A stretch of DNA of 48,486 nt. Source: Shimwellia pseudoproteus (GTDB taxonomy: Bacteria > Pseudomonadota > Gammaproteobacteria > Enterobacterales > Enterobacteriaceae). The stretch covers positions 1 through 48,486 of the forward strand of contig NZ_WBXP01000029.1 in assembly GCF_016415625.1 (NCBI RefSeq), given 5' to 3'. How positions within the stretch are numbered: position 1 is the stretch's first letter; every line of letters begins with the position of its first letter. The notes under the pieces were generated by a model. That model did not search any database. It saw only the letters and a program-made list of their open reading frames with translations, and was not told the DNA's origin. Position numbers and translations under genes: made by a program. This document shows, in pieces, positions 17,985 to 26,882 of the stretch.

Positions 17985-19187
17985 GTGCAAAGCGTAGATG
18001 TGGCAATTGTTGGTGGCGGAATGGTGGGTCTGGCGGTGGCCTGTGGGCTACAGGGCAGCGGCTTACGGGTCGCCGTTCTTGAACAGACCCCGCCGCAGCC
18101 TGCCGCGGCGGATGCCTCTGTGGGGCTGCGCGTGTCGGCAATCAATGCCGCCAGCGAAAAGTTACTCAGCCACTTAGGGGCCTGGGAGGCGATTATCGGC
18201 GAACGGGCCAGCCGCTACCACGGCATGGAAGTCTGGGAGCGGGACAGCTTCGGGCGTATTGAATTTGATGACAAATCCTTTGGTTACAGCCACCTTGGGC
18301 ACATTGTTGAAAATGACGTGATCCACCGTGCGCTGTGGGCCCGGGCCGCCCAGTGCCGGGATGTGACCCTGCTTGCCCCGGCGCAAATCCAGCAACTGGC
18401 CCGGGGGGAGAACGACGCTTTCCTGAGCCTGACAGACGGGACGATGCTCACCGCCCGGCTGGTGGTAGGGGCCGATGGCGCCAACTCCTGGCTGCGCAAG
18501 CAGGCAGATATCCCGCTGACATCCTGGGATTATTGCCACCATGCGCTGGTGGCCACGGTGCGTACCGAACGCCCTCACGATGCGGTGGCGCGCCAGATTT
18601 TCCACGGGCAGGGGGTTCTGGCATTTCTCCCCCTCAGCGACGGGCAGTTAAGTTCGATTGTCTGGTCCCTGCCGCCGGAAGAGGCGCAGCGGGTTGCCCA
18701 GCTGGATGACGCGGATTTCAACCGCGAGCTGGCGGTGGCCTTTGATATGCGCCTCGGGATGTGCGAGGTGCAAAGTGCGCGGCTGAGCTTCCCGCTGACC
18801 GGCCGTTATGCCCGGCAGTTTGCCGCCCACCGGCTGGCGCTGGTGGGGGACGCGGCGCATACCATCCACCCACTGGCCGGGCAGGGGGTAAACCTCGGTT
18901 TTATGGATGCAGCCACGCTGATTGCTGAACTGCGCCGCCTGCATAAAGACGGTAAAGATATTGGCGAGCACCTCTACCTGCGCCGCTATGAGCGCGACCG
19001 CAAACACAGCGCGGCGCTGATGCTGGCAGGGATGCAGGGCTTTCGCGAACTGTTCGCCGGCAGCAATCCGGCGAAAAAGCTGTTACGTGATGTGGGCTTA
19101 GCGCTGGCGGATACCCTGCCGGGCGTTAAACCGCAACTGCTGCGCCAGGCCATGGGCCTGCATGACCTGCCGGAATGGCTGCGTTAA
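17985..19187 (+). CDS. ubiI: 2-octaprenylphenol 5-hydroxylase UbiI (VisC)
   Basis: UbiI carries out the C5 hydroxylation in aerobic ubiquinone synthesis. The start is the GTG at 17985: AGGAG (17973-17977) lies 7 nt upstream and the protein is then 400 residues, the E. coli length, beginning VQSVDVAIVGGGMVG. The opening reaches back to 17931 inside ubiH and is not used. FAD motifs are VAIVGGGMVGLAVAC, VVGADGANSWLR and LVGDAAHTIHPLAGQG. Third gene of the pepP-ubiH-ubiI operon. Confidence 0.97.
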   Translation: MQSVDVAIVGGGMVGLAVACGLQGSGLRVAVLEQTPPQPAAADASVGLRVSAINAASEKLLSHLGAWEAIIGERASRYHGMEVWERDSFGRIEFDDKSFGYSHLGHIVENDVIHRALWARAAQCRDVTLLAPAQIQQLARGENDAFLSLTDGTMLTARLVVGADGANSWLRKQADIPLTSWDYCHHALVATVRTERPHDAVARQIFHGQGVLAFLPLSDGQLSSIVWSLPPEEAQRVAQLDDADFNRELAVAFDMRLGMCEVQSARLSFPLTGRYARQFAAHRLALVGDAAHTIHPLAGQGVNLGFMDAATLIAELRRLHKDGKDIGEHLYLRRYERDRKHSAALMLAGMQGFRELFAGSNPAKKLLRDVGLALADTLPGVKPQLLRQAMGLHDLPEWLR

Positions 19188-19596
19188 CCCGCTAACCGAT
19201 CCCTTCCCGCTGGCCGGGCGGGGATCGCGCTCCCTCATTTGAAATATTCTAATTTGACTCGCCTAATCGGATTAGTTTTTGTAATCCGACACCGTTTTTG
19301 ATGTAGTGATTTTGTTTTTGAATTTAGCAGAAATGTTATCTTCTTCTGATTTCTGCGTGGACTAATCACCAGATGTGCGGCATTTGTCGCATTTTACTAG
19401 TTAGAATCACTGGCTGCCTTCCGGCTATTACTGGCCATAAGCTAATGTGATGACCACGGCGCACTTATGGTTTAACGCCGGGTTCAGTGGTAAGTTTGCC
19501 AGCAAAGAGAACGTTTGCGTCGCCCCCCCATGGCGCGGGGGAACGGGCGTTTTGTGGGCCGCGTCAGGCGGCCCGAGTGGACTGAAAGAGGATAAA
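19188..19596 (+). promoter_or_regulatory. gcvTHP control region with repeated CTAAT (GcvA-type) motifs
   Basis: A 409-bp gap. A GC-rich inverted repeat GATCCC/GGGATC just after ubiI (19198-19226) may end that transcript. The half-site CTAAT, the core of known E. coli GcvA sites, occurs at 19249-19253, 19263-19267, 19362-19366 and 19442-19446, and once reversed at 19271-19275; the pair at 19263-19275 forms CTAATCGGATTAG. Closer to gcvT, a stem-loop GGGCCGC-gtcag-GCGGCCC (19556-19574) lies 22 nt before the ATG. GcvA, GcvR, Lrp and PurR act on this promoter in E. coli; only the GcvA-like motifs are visible here. Confidence 0.7.
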
Positions 19597-20694
19597 ATGG
19601 CTCAGCAGACCCCGTTATTTGAACAGCACAACCTGTGTGGTGCCCGCATGGTGGATTTCCACGGCTGGATGATGCCGCTGCACTATGGCTCCCAGATTGA
19701 CGAGCACCATGCCGTACGTACCGATGCCGGGATGTTTGATGTCTCCCACATGACCATTGTTGACCTGCACGGCAGCCGCACCCGCGAGTTCCTGCGCTAT
19801 CTGCTGGCAAACGACGTGGCTAAGCTCCAGACCCCGGGCAAAGCGCTGTACAGCGCCATGCTTAATGCCTCCGCCGGTGTGATTGACGATCTGATTGTCT
19901 ACTTCCTCGCTGAAGACGATTTCCGGTTAGTGGTTAACTCCGCTACCCGCGACAAAGACCTCGCGTGGATCAACGAACATGCGGAAAAATTCGCCGTGAC
20001 GGTGACGGTGCGCGATGATCTGGCGCTGATTGCGGTACAGGGGCCACATGCCCAGGCGAAGGCCCAGACCCTGTTCACCGAACAACAGCGCCAGGCCGTG
20101 GCGGGGATGAAGCCCTTCTTCGGCGTGCAGGCCGGTGACTTCTTTATTGCCACCACCGGGTATACCGGTGAGGCGGGCTACGAAATCGCCCTGCCTAAAG
20201 ACCAGGCCGCCGGGTTTTGGGCCGCCCTGGTCAAGGCCGGGGTCAAACCCTGTGGCCTGGGGGCCCGCGATACGCTGCGCCTCGAAGCCGGGATGAACCT
20301 CTACGGCCAGGATATGGACGAAGGTATTTCCCCGCTGGCGGCCAATATGGGCTGGACCATCGCCTGGCAACCGGCTGACCGGGCGTTTATTGGCCGGGAA
20401 ATGCTCGAATTACAGCGGGAAAAAGGCACCGATACCCTGGTGGGCCTGGTCATGACCGAGAAAGGCGTGTTGCGTAGCGGCCTGCCGGTGCGTTTTTTTG
20501 ATGAAAATGGCCATTGCAAAGAAGGGGTGATTACCAGTGGTAGCTTCTCCCCGACGCTGGGATACAGTATTGCCCTGGCGCGTGCCCCGGCTGGCGCTGG
20601 CCAGCGCGCCGTGGTCCAGATCCGTAACCGCGAACTGCCGGTTACCGTTACCAAACCTGTTTTTGTTCGCGCCGGTAAACCCGTCGCGCAGTAA
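19597..20694 (+). CDS. gcvT: Glycine cleavage system aminomethyltransferase (T protein)
   Basis: GcvT takes the aminomethyl group from lipoyl-GcvH, passes the carbon to tetrahydrofolate and releases ammonia. From the ATG at 19597 (SD GAGGATAA) the protein has 365 residues (E. coli 364); the frame is open back to 19447 but that extension is unlike the family. Typical segments are [37 protein letters not shown] and [13 protein letters not shown]. First gene of gcvTHP, 20 bp before gcvH. It is homologous to YgfZ, also in this window. Confidence 0.97.
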   Translation: MAQQTPLFEQHNLCGARMVDFHGWMMPLHYGSQIDEHHAVRTDAGMFDVSHMTIVDLHGSRTREFLRYLLANDVAKLQTPGKALYSAMLNASAGVIDDLIVYFLAEDDFRLVVNSATRDKDLAWINEHAEKFAVTVTVRDDLALIAVQGPHAQAKAQTLFTEQQRQAVAGMKPFFGVQAGDFFIATTGYTGEAGYEIALPKDQAAGFWAALVKAGVKPCGLGARDTLRLEAGMNLYGQDMDEGISPLAANMGWTIAWQPADRAFIGREMLELQREKGTDTLVGLVMTEKGVLRSGLPVRFFDENGHCKEGVITSGSFSPTLGYSIALARAPAGAGQRAVVQIRNRELPVTVTKPVFVRAGKPVAQ

Positions 20695-20714
20695 ATATTT
20701 ACCAGGAGATAACA

Positions 20715-21104
20715 ATGAGCAATGTGCCTAATGAACTGAAATACAGCAAAGAGCATGAGTGGCTGCGTAAAGAAGCAGACGGTAGCTATACCGTCGGCAT
20801 CACTGAGCACGCCCAGGAGCTGTTGGGCGATATGGTCTTTGTCGACCTGCCGGAAACCGGCGCAACGGTAGCGGCGGGTGACGATTGTGCCGTGGCCGAG
20901 TCCGTGAAAGCGGCGTCCGATATCTACGCCCCGATAAGCGGCGAGATTGTGGCCGTTAATGACGCGCTGAGCGACGCCCCGGAACTGGTGAACAGCGAGC
21001 CTTATGGGGCCGGCTGGATTTTCAAAATCAAAGCCGACGACGACGCTGAGGTTGCCGCGCTGCTGGATGCCGCAGCCTATGAAGCGCTGTTAGAAAACGA
21101 GTAA
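20715..21104 (+). CDS. gcvH: Glycine cleavage system H protein
   Basis: GcvH is the lipoyl carrier protein of the glycine cleavage system; its swinging arm visits GcvP, GcvT and lipoamide dehydrogenase. It has 129 residues as in E. coli. The lipoylated lysine is in [13 protein letters not shown] (K65 counting the initiator methionine). It follows gcvT by 20 bp with an AGGAG ribosome binding site, and a hairpin separates it from gcvP. Confidence 0.97.
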   Translation: MSNVPNELKYSKEHEWLRKEADGSYTVGITEHAQELLGDMVFVDLPETGATVAAGDDCAVAESVKAASDIYAPISGEIVAVNDALSDAPELVNSEPYGAGWIFKIKADDDAEVAALLDAAAYEALLENE

Positions 21105-21112
21105 TTGTAGTG

Positions 21113-21130
21113 GGCCGGGTTTTCCCGGCC
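21113..21130 (+). terminator. Hairpin between gcvH and gcvP (possible attenuator)
   Basis: GGCCGGG (21113-21119) pairs with CCCGGCC (21124-21130) around TTTT and is followed by TGTTTGTTTCTG. It could stop part of the transcripts before gcvP or be a processing site. gcvP has no obvious strong promoter of its own in the 92-bp spacer, so a full stop here is unlikely. Confidence 0.6.
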
Positions 21131-21196
21131 TGTTTGTTTCTGATTGTTATATCTGGTCCTATTACCCCGGCCAGGATGTTGCAGGAATAACCGCTC

Positions 21197-24070
21197 ATGA
21201 CCCAAACCTTACCGCAGCTTGAACACAATGATGCTTTCATTGACCGCCATATCGGCCCCTCTGCTGAACAACAGCAAGAGATGCTGGCCGCCGTGGGGGC
21301 CGAGTCGTTAAACGCGTTAACCGCGCGCATTGTCCCGGCCGATATTCAACTGGCCCGGCCGCCACAGATTGGCGGTGCCGCCACGGAATTTGCCGCGCTG
21401 GCAGAGCTGAAAGCCATCGCCGGGCGCAATAAACGGGTTAAAACCTATATTGGGATGGGTTACACCGCGGTGCACACACCGCCGGTTATTCTGCGCAATA
21501 TGCTGGAAAACCCCGGCTGGTATACCGCGTATACCCCGTATCAGCCGGAAGTGTCCCAGGGGCGGCTGGAAGCGTTACTGAACTTCCAGCAGGTGACCCT
21601 CGATCTGACCGGGCTGGACATTGCCTCGGCATCATTACTGGATGAAGCGACCGCCGCCGCCGAAGCGATGGCGATGGCCAAACGCGTCAGCAAACTGAAA
21701 GGGGCCAACCGCTTCTTTGTGGCGGCCGATGTTCACCCCCAGACCCTGGATGTGGTGCGCACCCGTGCTGAAACGTTCGGTTTTGACGTTATCGTCGATG
21801 ATGCGGCTAAAGTGCTCGACCACCAGGATCTGTTTGGCGTGCTGTTGCAGCAGGTGGGCACCACCGGTGAAGTACACGATTACCGCGCCCTGATTACTGA
21901 GCTGAAAGCCCGTAAAGTGGTGGTCAGCGTGGCGGCAGACTTGATGACGCTGGTATTGCTGACCGCGCCGGGTAAGCAGGGGGCCGATATTGTCTTTGGC
22001 TCCGCCCAGCGCTTTGGCGTGCCGATGGGCTACGGTGGCCCGCACGCGGCGTTCTTCGCCAGCCGTGATGAATATAAACGCTCAATGCCGGGCCGGATCA
22101 TCGGGGTGTCGAAAGATGCCGCCGGGCAGACCGCGCTGCGCATGGCGATGCAGACCCGCGAGCAGCATATCCGCCGCGAGAAAGCCAACTCGAACATTTG
22201 TACTTCCCAGGTGCTGCTGGCCAATATCGCCAGCCTGTACGCGGTCTATCATGGCCCTCAGGGGCTGCGGCGCATCGCCCAGCGTATTCACCGCTTTGCG
22301 GATATCCTCGCCGCCGGGTTACGCCACCAGGGGCTGAGCCTGCGCCACGATAGCTGGTTTGATACCCTGTGCGTTGAGGTGGCGGACAAAGCCGCGGTGC
22401 TGGCCCGGGCGCAAGCCGGCCACATCAACCTGCGCAGCGATATCCACAACGCCGTGGGCATCACCCTGGATGAAACCACCACCCGCGAAGATATTGCCAG
22501 CCTGTTTGCGGTGTTACTGGGGGACGGCCACAGCCCGGATATCGACGCGCTGGATCAAGACGTTGCCCTGGACAGCCGCTCGGTACCGGCGGCGATGCTG
22601 CGCGATGACGCTATCCTTACCCATCCGGTATTCAACCGCTACCACAGCGAAACCGAGATGATGCGCTATATGCACAGCCTGGAGCGCAAAGATCTGGCCC
22701 TTAACCAGGCAATGATCCCGCTGGGCTCCTGCACCATGAAGCTGAACGCCGCGGCGGAGATGATCCCTATCACCTGGCCGGAGTTTGCGGAACTGCACCC
22801 GTTCTGCCCGGCGGATCAGGCCGAGGGGTATCACCAGATGATAGCCCAGCTGTCTGACTGGCTGGTTAAGCTGACCGGTTATGACGCGCTGTGCATGCAG
22901 CCAAACTCCGGGGCGCAGGGGGAGTATGCCGGTCTGCTGGCTATCCGCCGCTACCATGCCAGCCGCAATCAGGCCCAGCGCGATATCTGCCTGATCCCCA
23001 GCTCTGCCCACGGCACTAACCCGGCATCGGCACAAATGGCCGGGATGCAGGTTGTGGTGGTGGCCTGTGATAAACAGGGCAACATTGATCTTGACGATCT
23101 GCGGGCCAAAGCTGAACAGTCGGCGGCGCAGTTGTCCTGCATTATGGTGACCTATCCGTCCACCCACGGGGTGTACGAAGAGACCATCCGCGAGGTGTGC
23201 GACATCGTGCACCAGTTTGGCGGCCAGGTGTATCTGGACGGGGCCAATATGAATGCCCAGGTGGGGATCACCTCCCCGGGCCATATCGGGGCGGATGTGT
23301 CGCACCTGAACCTGCATAAAACCTTCTGTATTCCCCACGGCGGTGGCGGCCCGGGCATGGGGCCTATAGGCGTGAAAGCACACCTGGCCCCGTTTGTGCC
23401 GGGCCACAGCGTGGTGCAGATTGACGAGATGCTCACCCAGCAAGGGGCGGTATCCGCCGCACCGTTTGGCAGTGCGTCGATTTTACCGATTAGCTGGATG
23501 TACATTCGCATGATGGGCGCCGAAGGGCTGAAAAAAGCCAGCCAGGTGGCTATCCTCAATGCCAACTACATTGCCACCCGCCTGAAAGGGGCGTATCCGG
23601 TGCTGTACACCGGCGATAACGGCTATGTGGCCCACGAATGTATTCTCGACATTCGCCCGCTGAAAGAGCAAACCGGCATCAGTGAGCTGGATATTGCCAA
23701 GCGGCTGATTGATTTTGGCTTCCATGCGCCAACCATGTCTTTCCCGGTGGCGGGTACCCTGATGGTGGAGCCTACCGAATCCGAAAGCAAAGCGGAGCTG
23801 GATCGCTTTATCGACGCGATGCTGGCTATCCGCAGTGAGATGGATCGGGTGGCTGCCGGGGAATGGCCGCTGGAGGATAACCCGCTGGTCAATGCGCCGC
23901 ATATTCAGCAGGAGCTGGTCAGCGAGTGGGCACACCCCTACAGCCGCGAGCTGGCGGTGTTCCCGGCGGGCATCAGCAATAAATACTGGCCGACGGTAAA
24001 ACGCCTTGATGATGTTTATGGTGACCGTCATCTGTTCTGTGCCTGCGTGCCGATGAGCGAATACCAGTAG
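21197..24070 (+). CDS. gcvP: Glycine dehydrogenase (decarboxylating), P protein
   Basis: GcvP is the pyridoxal-phosphate enzyme that decarboxylates glycine and loads the aminomethyl group onto lipoyl-GcvH. It has 957 residues, exactly the E. coli length, as a single chain of the two homologous halves that are separate subunits in many other bacteria. The PLP-binding lysine lies in [16 protein letters not shown] in the second half, and the glycine-rich TYIGMGY near the N-terminus is also typical. A terminator follows at 24091. Confidence 0.98.
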   Translation: MTQTLPQLEHNDAFIDRHIGPSAEQQQEMLAAVGAESLNALTARIVPADIQLARPPQIGGAATEFAALAELKAIAGRNKRVKTYIGMGYTAVHTPPVILRNMLENPGWYTAYTPYQPEVSQGRLEALLNFQQVTLDLTGLDIASASLLDEATAAAEAMAMAKRVSKLKGANRFFVAADVHPQTLDVVRTRAETFGFDVIVDDAAKVLDHQDLFGVLLQQVGTTGEVHDYRALITELKARKVVVSVAADLMTLVLLTAPGKQGADIVFGSAQRFGVPMGYGGPHAAFFASRDEYKRSMPGRIIGVSKDAAGQTALRMAMQTREQHIRREKANSNICTSQVLLANIASLYAVYHGPQGLRRIAQRIHRFADILAAGLRHQGLSLRHDSWFDTLCVEVADKAAVLARAQAGHINLRSDIHNAVGITLDETTTREDIASLFAVLLGDGHSPDIDALDQDVALDSRSVPAAMLRDDAILTHPVFNRYHSETEMMRYMHSLERKDLALNQAMIPLGSCTMKLNAAAEMIPITWPEFAELHPFCPADQAEGYHQMIAQLSDWLVKLTGYDALCMQPNSGAQGEYAGLLAIRRYHASRNQAQRDICLIPSSAHGTNPASAQMAGMQVVVVACDKQGNIDLDDLRAKAEQSAAQLSCIMVTYPSTHGVYEETIREVCDIVHQFGGQVYLDGANMNAQVGITSPGHIGADVSHLNLHKTFCIPHGGGGPGMGPIGVKAHLAPFVPGHSVVQIDEMLTQQGAVSAAPFGSASILPISWMYIRMMGAEGLKKASQVAILNANYIATRLKGAYPVLYTGDNGYVAHECILDIRPLKEQTGISELDIAKRLIDFGFHAPTMSFPVAGTLMVEPTESESKAELDRFIDAMLAIRSEMDRVAAGEWPLEDNPLVNAPHIQQELVSEWAHPYSRELAVFPAGISNKYWPTVKRLDDVYGDRHLFCACVPMSEYQ

Positions 24071-24090
24071 TTATTACCCGTAGGATAACA

Positions 24091-24117
24091 GGGCGCTGCG
24101 GCGCCCTTGTTTATTAT
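24091..24117 (+). terminator. Intrinsic terminator after gcvP
   Basis: GGGCGC-tgcg-GCGCCC (24091-24106) followed by TTGTTTATTATT. It ends gcvTHP and faces the convergent rpiB, whose stop codon lies at 24117. Confidence 0.85.
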
Positions 24118-24575
24118 TATGACGCCATCTCCGTATTACCTGGCCCGCCGCTGATGGCATCCACCCGGGCCTGATGGCGCCCACCTTCAAAGGTCGCCCC
24201 CAGCCAGCCGTCCACAATCATCTTCGCTAACGCATCCCCCACCACCCGGGCGCCAAACGCCAGAATATTGCTGTCATTGTGCTGGCGGGATAGCTGCGCG
24301 GAATAGGGCTCGCTACACACTACCGCCCGGATACCGGCCACTTTGTTGGCGGCAATCGCCATCCCCACCCCGGTGCCGCAGATCAAGATACCGCCATCGG
24401 CTTCACCACTGGCCACCGCCAGGGAAACGGCCCGGGCATAGTGGGGGTAATCGGTCCGGGTGGCGGATGTGGTGCCTTTATCCATCACCGTAAACCCGTT
24501 TTCGATCAGATGGGCCACAATGGCGGCCTTCAGGGAAAGTCCGACATGGTCGCAGCCAATCGCCAGTGTTTGCAT
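24117..24575 (-). CDS. rpiB: Ribose/allose-6-phosphate isomerase B
   Basis: RpiB interconverts ribose 5-phosphate and ribulose 5-phosphate and also allose 6-phosphate and allulose 6-phosphate, which is the step needed beside the als genes. From the ATG at 24575 (GGAGG directly upstream) it has 152 residues (E. coli 149). Motifs are the N-terminal GCDHVG, the TDYPHYA segment, GGILICGTGVG with the active-site cysteine, and RQHNDSNILAFG. It is divergent from alsR, as in the E. coli als locus. Confidence 0.96.
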   Translation of the reverse strand: MQTLAIGCDHVGLSLKAAIVAHLIENGFTVMDKGTTSATRTDYPHYARAVSLAVASGEADGGILICGTGVGMAIAANKVAGIRAVVCSEPYSAQLSRQHNDSNILAFGARVVGDALAKMIVDGWLGATFEGGRHQARVDAISGGPGNTEMAS

Positions 24576-24907
24576 GGTGCCTCCTTGAGTGTCGGCTTCA
24601 CGAATCAATCGCCACTGTGAAGAAATGTCTGAGGAATGCGCCAGAGAACCGGCGCCGGAATAACGGATTCTTAGGGATAACTGCGGCGGTAAACAATAGC
24701 GATGCGTCGATTTTTGTACGTTATAGCGGGAAGGTAGTGCGTTGTTTATTGGTGGTGTATTAAGGCTTAATTTAAGGTGTTATTTTTACGTAAGCTATTA
24801 ATAATAAAAAACTTTATTGAATTTAATCTTCTGTGAAGTCGGTTGCATATTTCGTCTGCCGCTTATGGTTGTATAGTCGCCAGGTTACTTTTTCACCAGG
24901 GGCGAGG
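24576..24907. promoter_or_regulatory. Divergent rpiB/alsR control region with a palindrome
   Basis: A 332-bp gap, AT-rich in its right half. A perfect 13-bp palindrome ATTAAGGCTTAAT lies at 24759-24771, midway between rpiB and alsR, and is a candidate operator for AlsR (RpiR), which in E. coli represses both rpiB and the als genes. No promoter elements with good spacing could be fixed with confidence. Confidence 0.4.
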
Positions 24908-25798
24908 ATGGCATATTCAGCGCAGGACAAAATTCCACAGGGGATCGGGCTGGCCCCCTGGCTGCGGATGCGCCAGGAGGGGATGACAGGCAATGAGAGC
25001 CGGATTGTTGACTGGCTGCTGGTGCCCGGTAATCTGAATGCTCGCCCGGCCATCAAAGAGGTGGCAGAAGCGCTGGGCGTCTCTGAAGCGATGATTGTCA
25101 AAGTTGCCAAACTGCTGGGGTTTAGCGGGTTCCGCCAGTTGCGTAGCGCTATCGGGGCGTATTTTGTCCAGTCTGAACAGGTGCTACCGGCGGAGCTGGC
25201 CTTTGATGAGGCCCCCCAGGATGTGGTGAACAAAGTGTTCAATATCAGCCTGCGCACCATTATGGAGGGGCAGTCGATCGTCAATGCCGAAGAGATCCGC
25301 CAGGCGGCGCGTTGCTTCTGGCAGGCGAAGCAGCGGGATCTTTACGGGGTGGGTGGTTCGAATGCTATCTGTGCCGATATTCAGCACAAGTTTTTGCGCA
25401 TCGGCATCCGCTGCCACACTTACGGTGACACGCACCTGATGGCGATGTCCGCGGCGCTGCTCCAGCCCGGGGACGTGGTACTGGTGGTGACCCACTCCGG
25501 CCAGACCAGTGACCTTATCGCCGCGGTAAAGCTGGCAAAAGACAACGGGGCGCAGGTTATCTGCATTACTCACAGCCACCATTCACCTGTCGCCCGGCTG
25601 GCTGATTTTATTATTTGTTCACCAGCGCCGGATACCCCTCTGCTGGGGCGCAATGCATCGGCGCGGATATTACAGTTGACCCTGCTGGATGCTTTTTTTG
25701 TTTCTGTGGCCCAGCAGGATACCGCCCAGGCTACGGCCAATATGCAGAAAACGGCGGCCATTGTTGCCCTGTTTCCCCGCTGGCAGTGGGGTAATTAG
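24908..25798 (+). CDS. alsR: Als/rpiB operon transcriptional repressor AlsR (RpiR)
   Basis: AlsR is the RpiR-family repressor of rpiB and the D-allose genes, released by allose or its phosphate. The ATG at 24908 gives 296 residues, the E. coli length, with the shared start NESRIVDWLL. The N-terminal RpiR helix-turn-helix (IKEVAEALGVSEAMIVKVAK) is followed by a C-terminal SIS sugar-phosphate domain with GVGGSNAI and VTHSGQTSD. The frame is open upstream to 24833 but that part is not conserved. It is the first gene of alsRBACEK and precedes alsB by 76 bp. Confidence 0.95.
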   Translation: MAYSAQDKIPQGIGLAPWLRMRQEGMTGNESRIVDWLLVPGNLNARPAIKEVAEALGVSEAMIVKVAKLLGFSGFRQLRSAIGAYFVQSEQVLPAELAFDEAPQDVVNKVFNISLRTIMEGQSIVNAEEIRQAARCFWQAKQRDLYGVGGSNAICADIQHKFLRIGIRCHTYGDTHLMAMSAALLQPGDVVLVVTHSGQTSDLIAAVKLAKDNGAQVICITHSHHSPVARLADFIICSPAPDTPLLGRNASARILQLTLLDAFFVSVAQQDTAQATANMQKTAAIVALFPRWQWGN

Positions 25799-25824
25799 AC
25801 TTTAGAAATAAATCCAGACACCGC

Positions 25825-25839
25825 CACCCCGGTGGGGTG
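25825..25839 (+). other. Stem-loop between alsR and alsB
   Basis: CACCCC-ggt-GGGGTG forms a tight 6-bp stem in the 76-bp spacer. It could protect the downstream alsB mRNA or mark processing between the regulator and the transport genes. No T run follows. Confidence 0.4.
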
Positions 25840-25874
25840 AGCCACACCACAATCCTGAACCAGACAGTGAGAAT

Positions 25875-26831
25875 ATGATGATGAATAACTATCTGAAATA
25901 TTTCAGCGGCGCCGTTATGGGTATGATGCTCAGCGCCAGCGTAATGGCCGCCGCAGACTATGCCGTGGTATTAAAAACATTATCTAACCCGTTCTGGGTG
26001 GATATGAAAAAAGGTATTGAGGACGAAGCCAAAACCCTGGGGTTCAGCGTTGATATTTTTGCATCGCCCTCGGAAGGCGATTTCCAGTCCCAGCTTCAGC
26101 TGTTTGAAGATTTAATTAATAAAAAATATAAAGGCATCGCATTTGCGCCATTGTCGTCGGTCAATCTGGTTATTCCGGTGGCGAAAGCCTGGAAAAACGG
26201 CATTTACCTGGTCAACCTCGATGAGAAAATTGATATGGAAAATCTCAGTAAAGCCGGGGGGAATATTGAAGGCTTTGTCACCACTGATAATGTTGCCGTC
26301 GGTGCTAAGGGGGCGGAATATATTATTAACGCCCTCGGGGACGCGGGGGGCGAGGTGGCTATTATTGAAGGTAAAGCGGGGAATGCCTCAGGGGAGGCCC
26401 GGCGCAGCGGCGCGAATGCGGCCTTTACGCAGCAGCGCCAGATAAAACTGGTGGCCAGCCAGCCGGCGGACTGGGATCGCATCAAAGCCCTCGACGTTGC
26501 TACCAATGTATTGCAGCGCAACCCGGGGCTTAAAGCCTTCTACTGCGCCAATGACACCATGGCGATGGGGGTTGCCCAGGCGGTGGCCAATGCCGGGAAA
26601 ACCGGGGAGATTATGGTGATCGGCACCGATGGTATCCCCGAAGCGCGCAAGATGGTGGCCAGCGGCATGATGACCGCCACCGTCGCCCAGGACCCCCAGG
26701 GGATCGGCGCCACCGGGCTGAAAATGCTGGTCAACGCGGCGCAGTCCGGTAAGCCCATTCCCCGGGAGGGCCAGCCGGTATCCGAGACGGTAGACTCCCT
26801 GCTGGTAACCCGTAACGCCACCGACGGCTAA
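25875..26831 (+). CDS. alsB: D-allose-binding periplasmic protein
   Basis: AlsB is the periplasmic receptor of the D-allose ABC importer. The 318-residue precursor has a signal peptide ending in ASVMAAADYA (cleavage near residue 26) and a type I sugar-binding fold; family stretches are VVLKTLSNPFWVDMKKG, APLSSVNLV, EGKAGNASGEARR and the DWDRIKALDVATN region. Three in-frame ATG codons stand in a row at 25875, 25878 and 25881; the third is nearest the E. coli start. Length compares with 311 in E. coli. The C-terminal tail is a few residues longer. Confidence 0.95.
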   Translation: MMMNNYLKYFSGAVMGMMLSASVMAAADYAVVLKTLSNPFWVDMKKGIEDEAKTLGFSVDIFASPSEGDFQSQLQLFEDLINKKYKGIAFAPLSSVNLVIPVAKAWKNGIYLVNLDEKIDMENLSKAGGNIEGFVTTDNVAVGAKGAEYIINALGDAGGEVAIIEGKAGNASGEARRSGANAAFTQQRQIKLVASQPADWDRIKALDVATNVLQRNPGLKAFYCANDTMAMGVAQAVANAGKTGEIMVIGTDGIPEARKMVASGMMTATVAQDPQGIGATGLKMLVNAAQSGKPIPREGQPVSETVDSLLVTRNATDG

Positions 26832-26849
26832 CCCCTGGCGCAATACTCC

Positions 26850-26865
26850 GGCAGCCTGTGCTGCC
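26850..26865 (+). other. Stem-loop between alsB and alsA
   Basis: GGCAGC-ctgt-GCTGCC lies between the binding-protein gene and the ATPase gene. Hairpins at this place in sugar ABC operons often stabilise the upstream message so that more binding protein than ATPase is made. That role is inferred here from position only. Confidence 0.5.
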
Positions 26866-26882
26866 TATTATGAGGGCCCATT

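Noticed and set aside
19447..19596. Possible longer N-terminus of GcvT, or a glycine riboswitch upstream of gcvT
   Set aside because: The 50 extra codons are not like any GcvT, and no glycine aptamer core could be found; in E. coli control is by GcvA/GcvR and Lrp.
22514..23443. 309-codon - strand frame inside gcvP
   Set aside because: Shadow of gcvP, which is intact over 957 residues.
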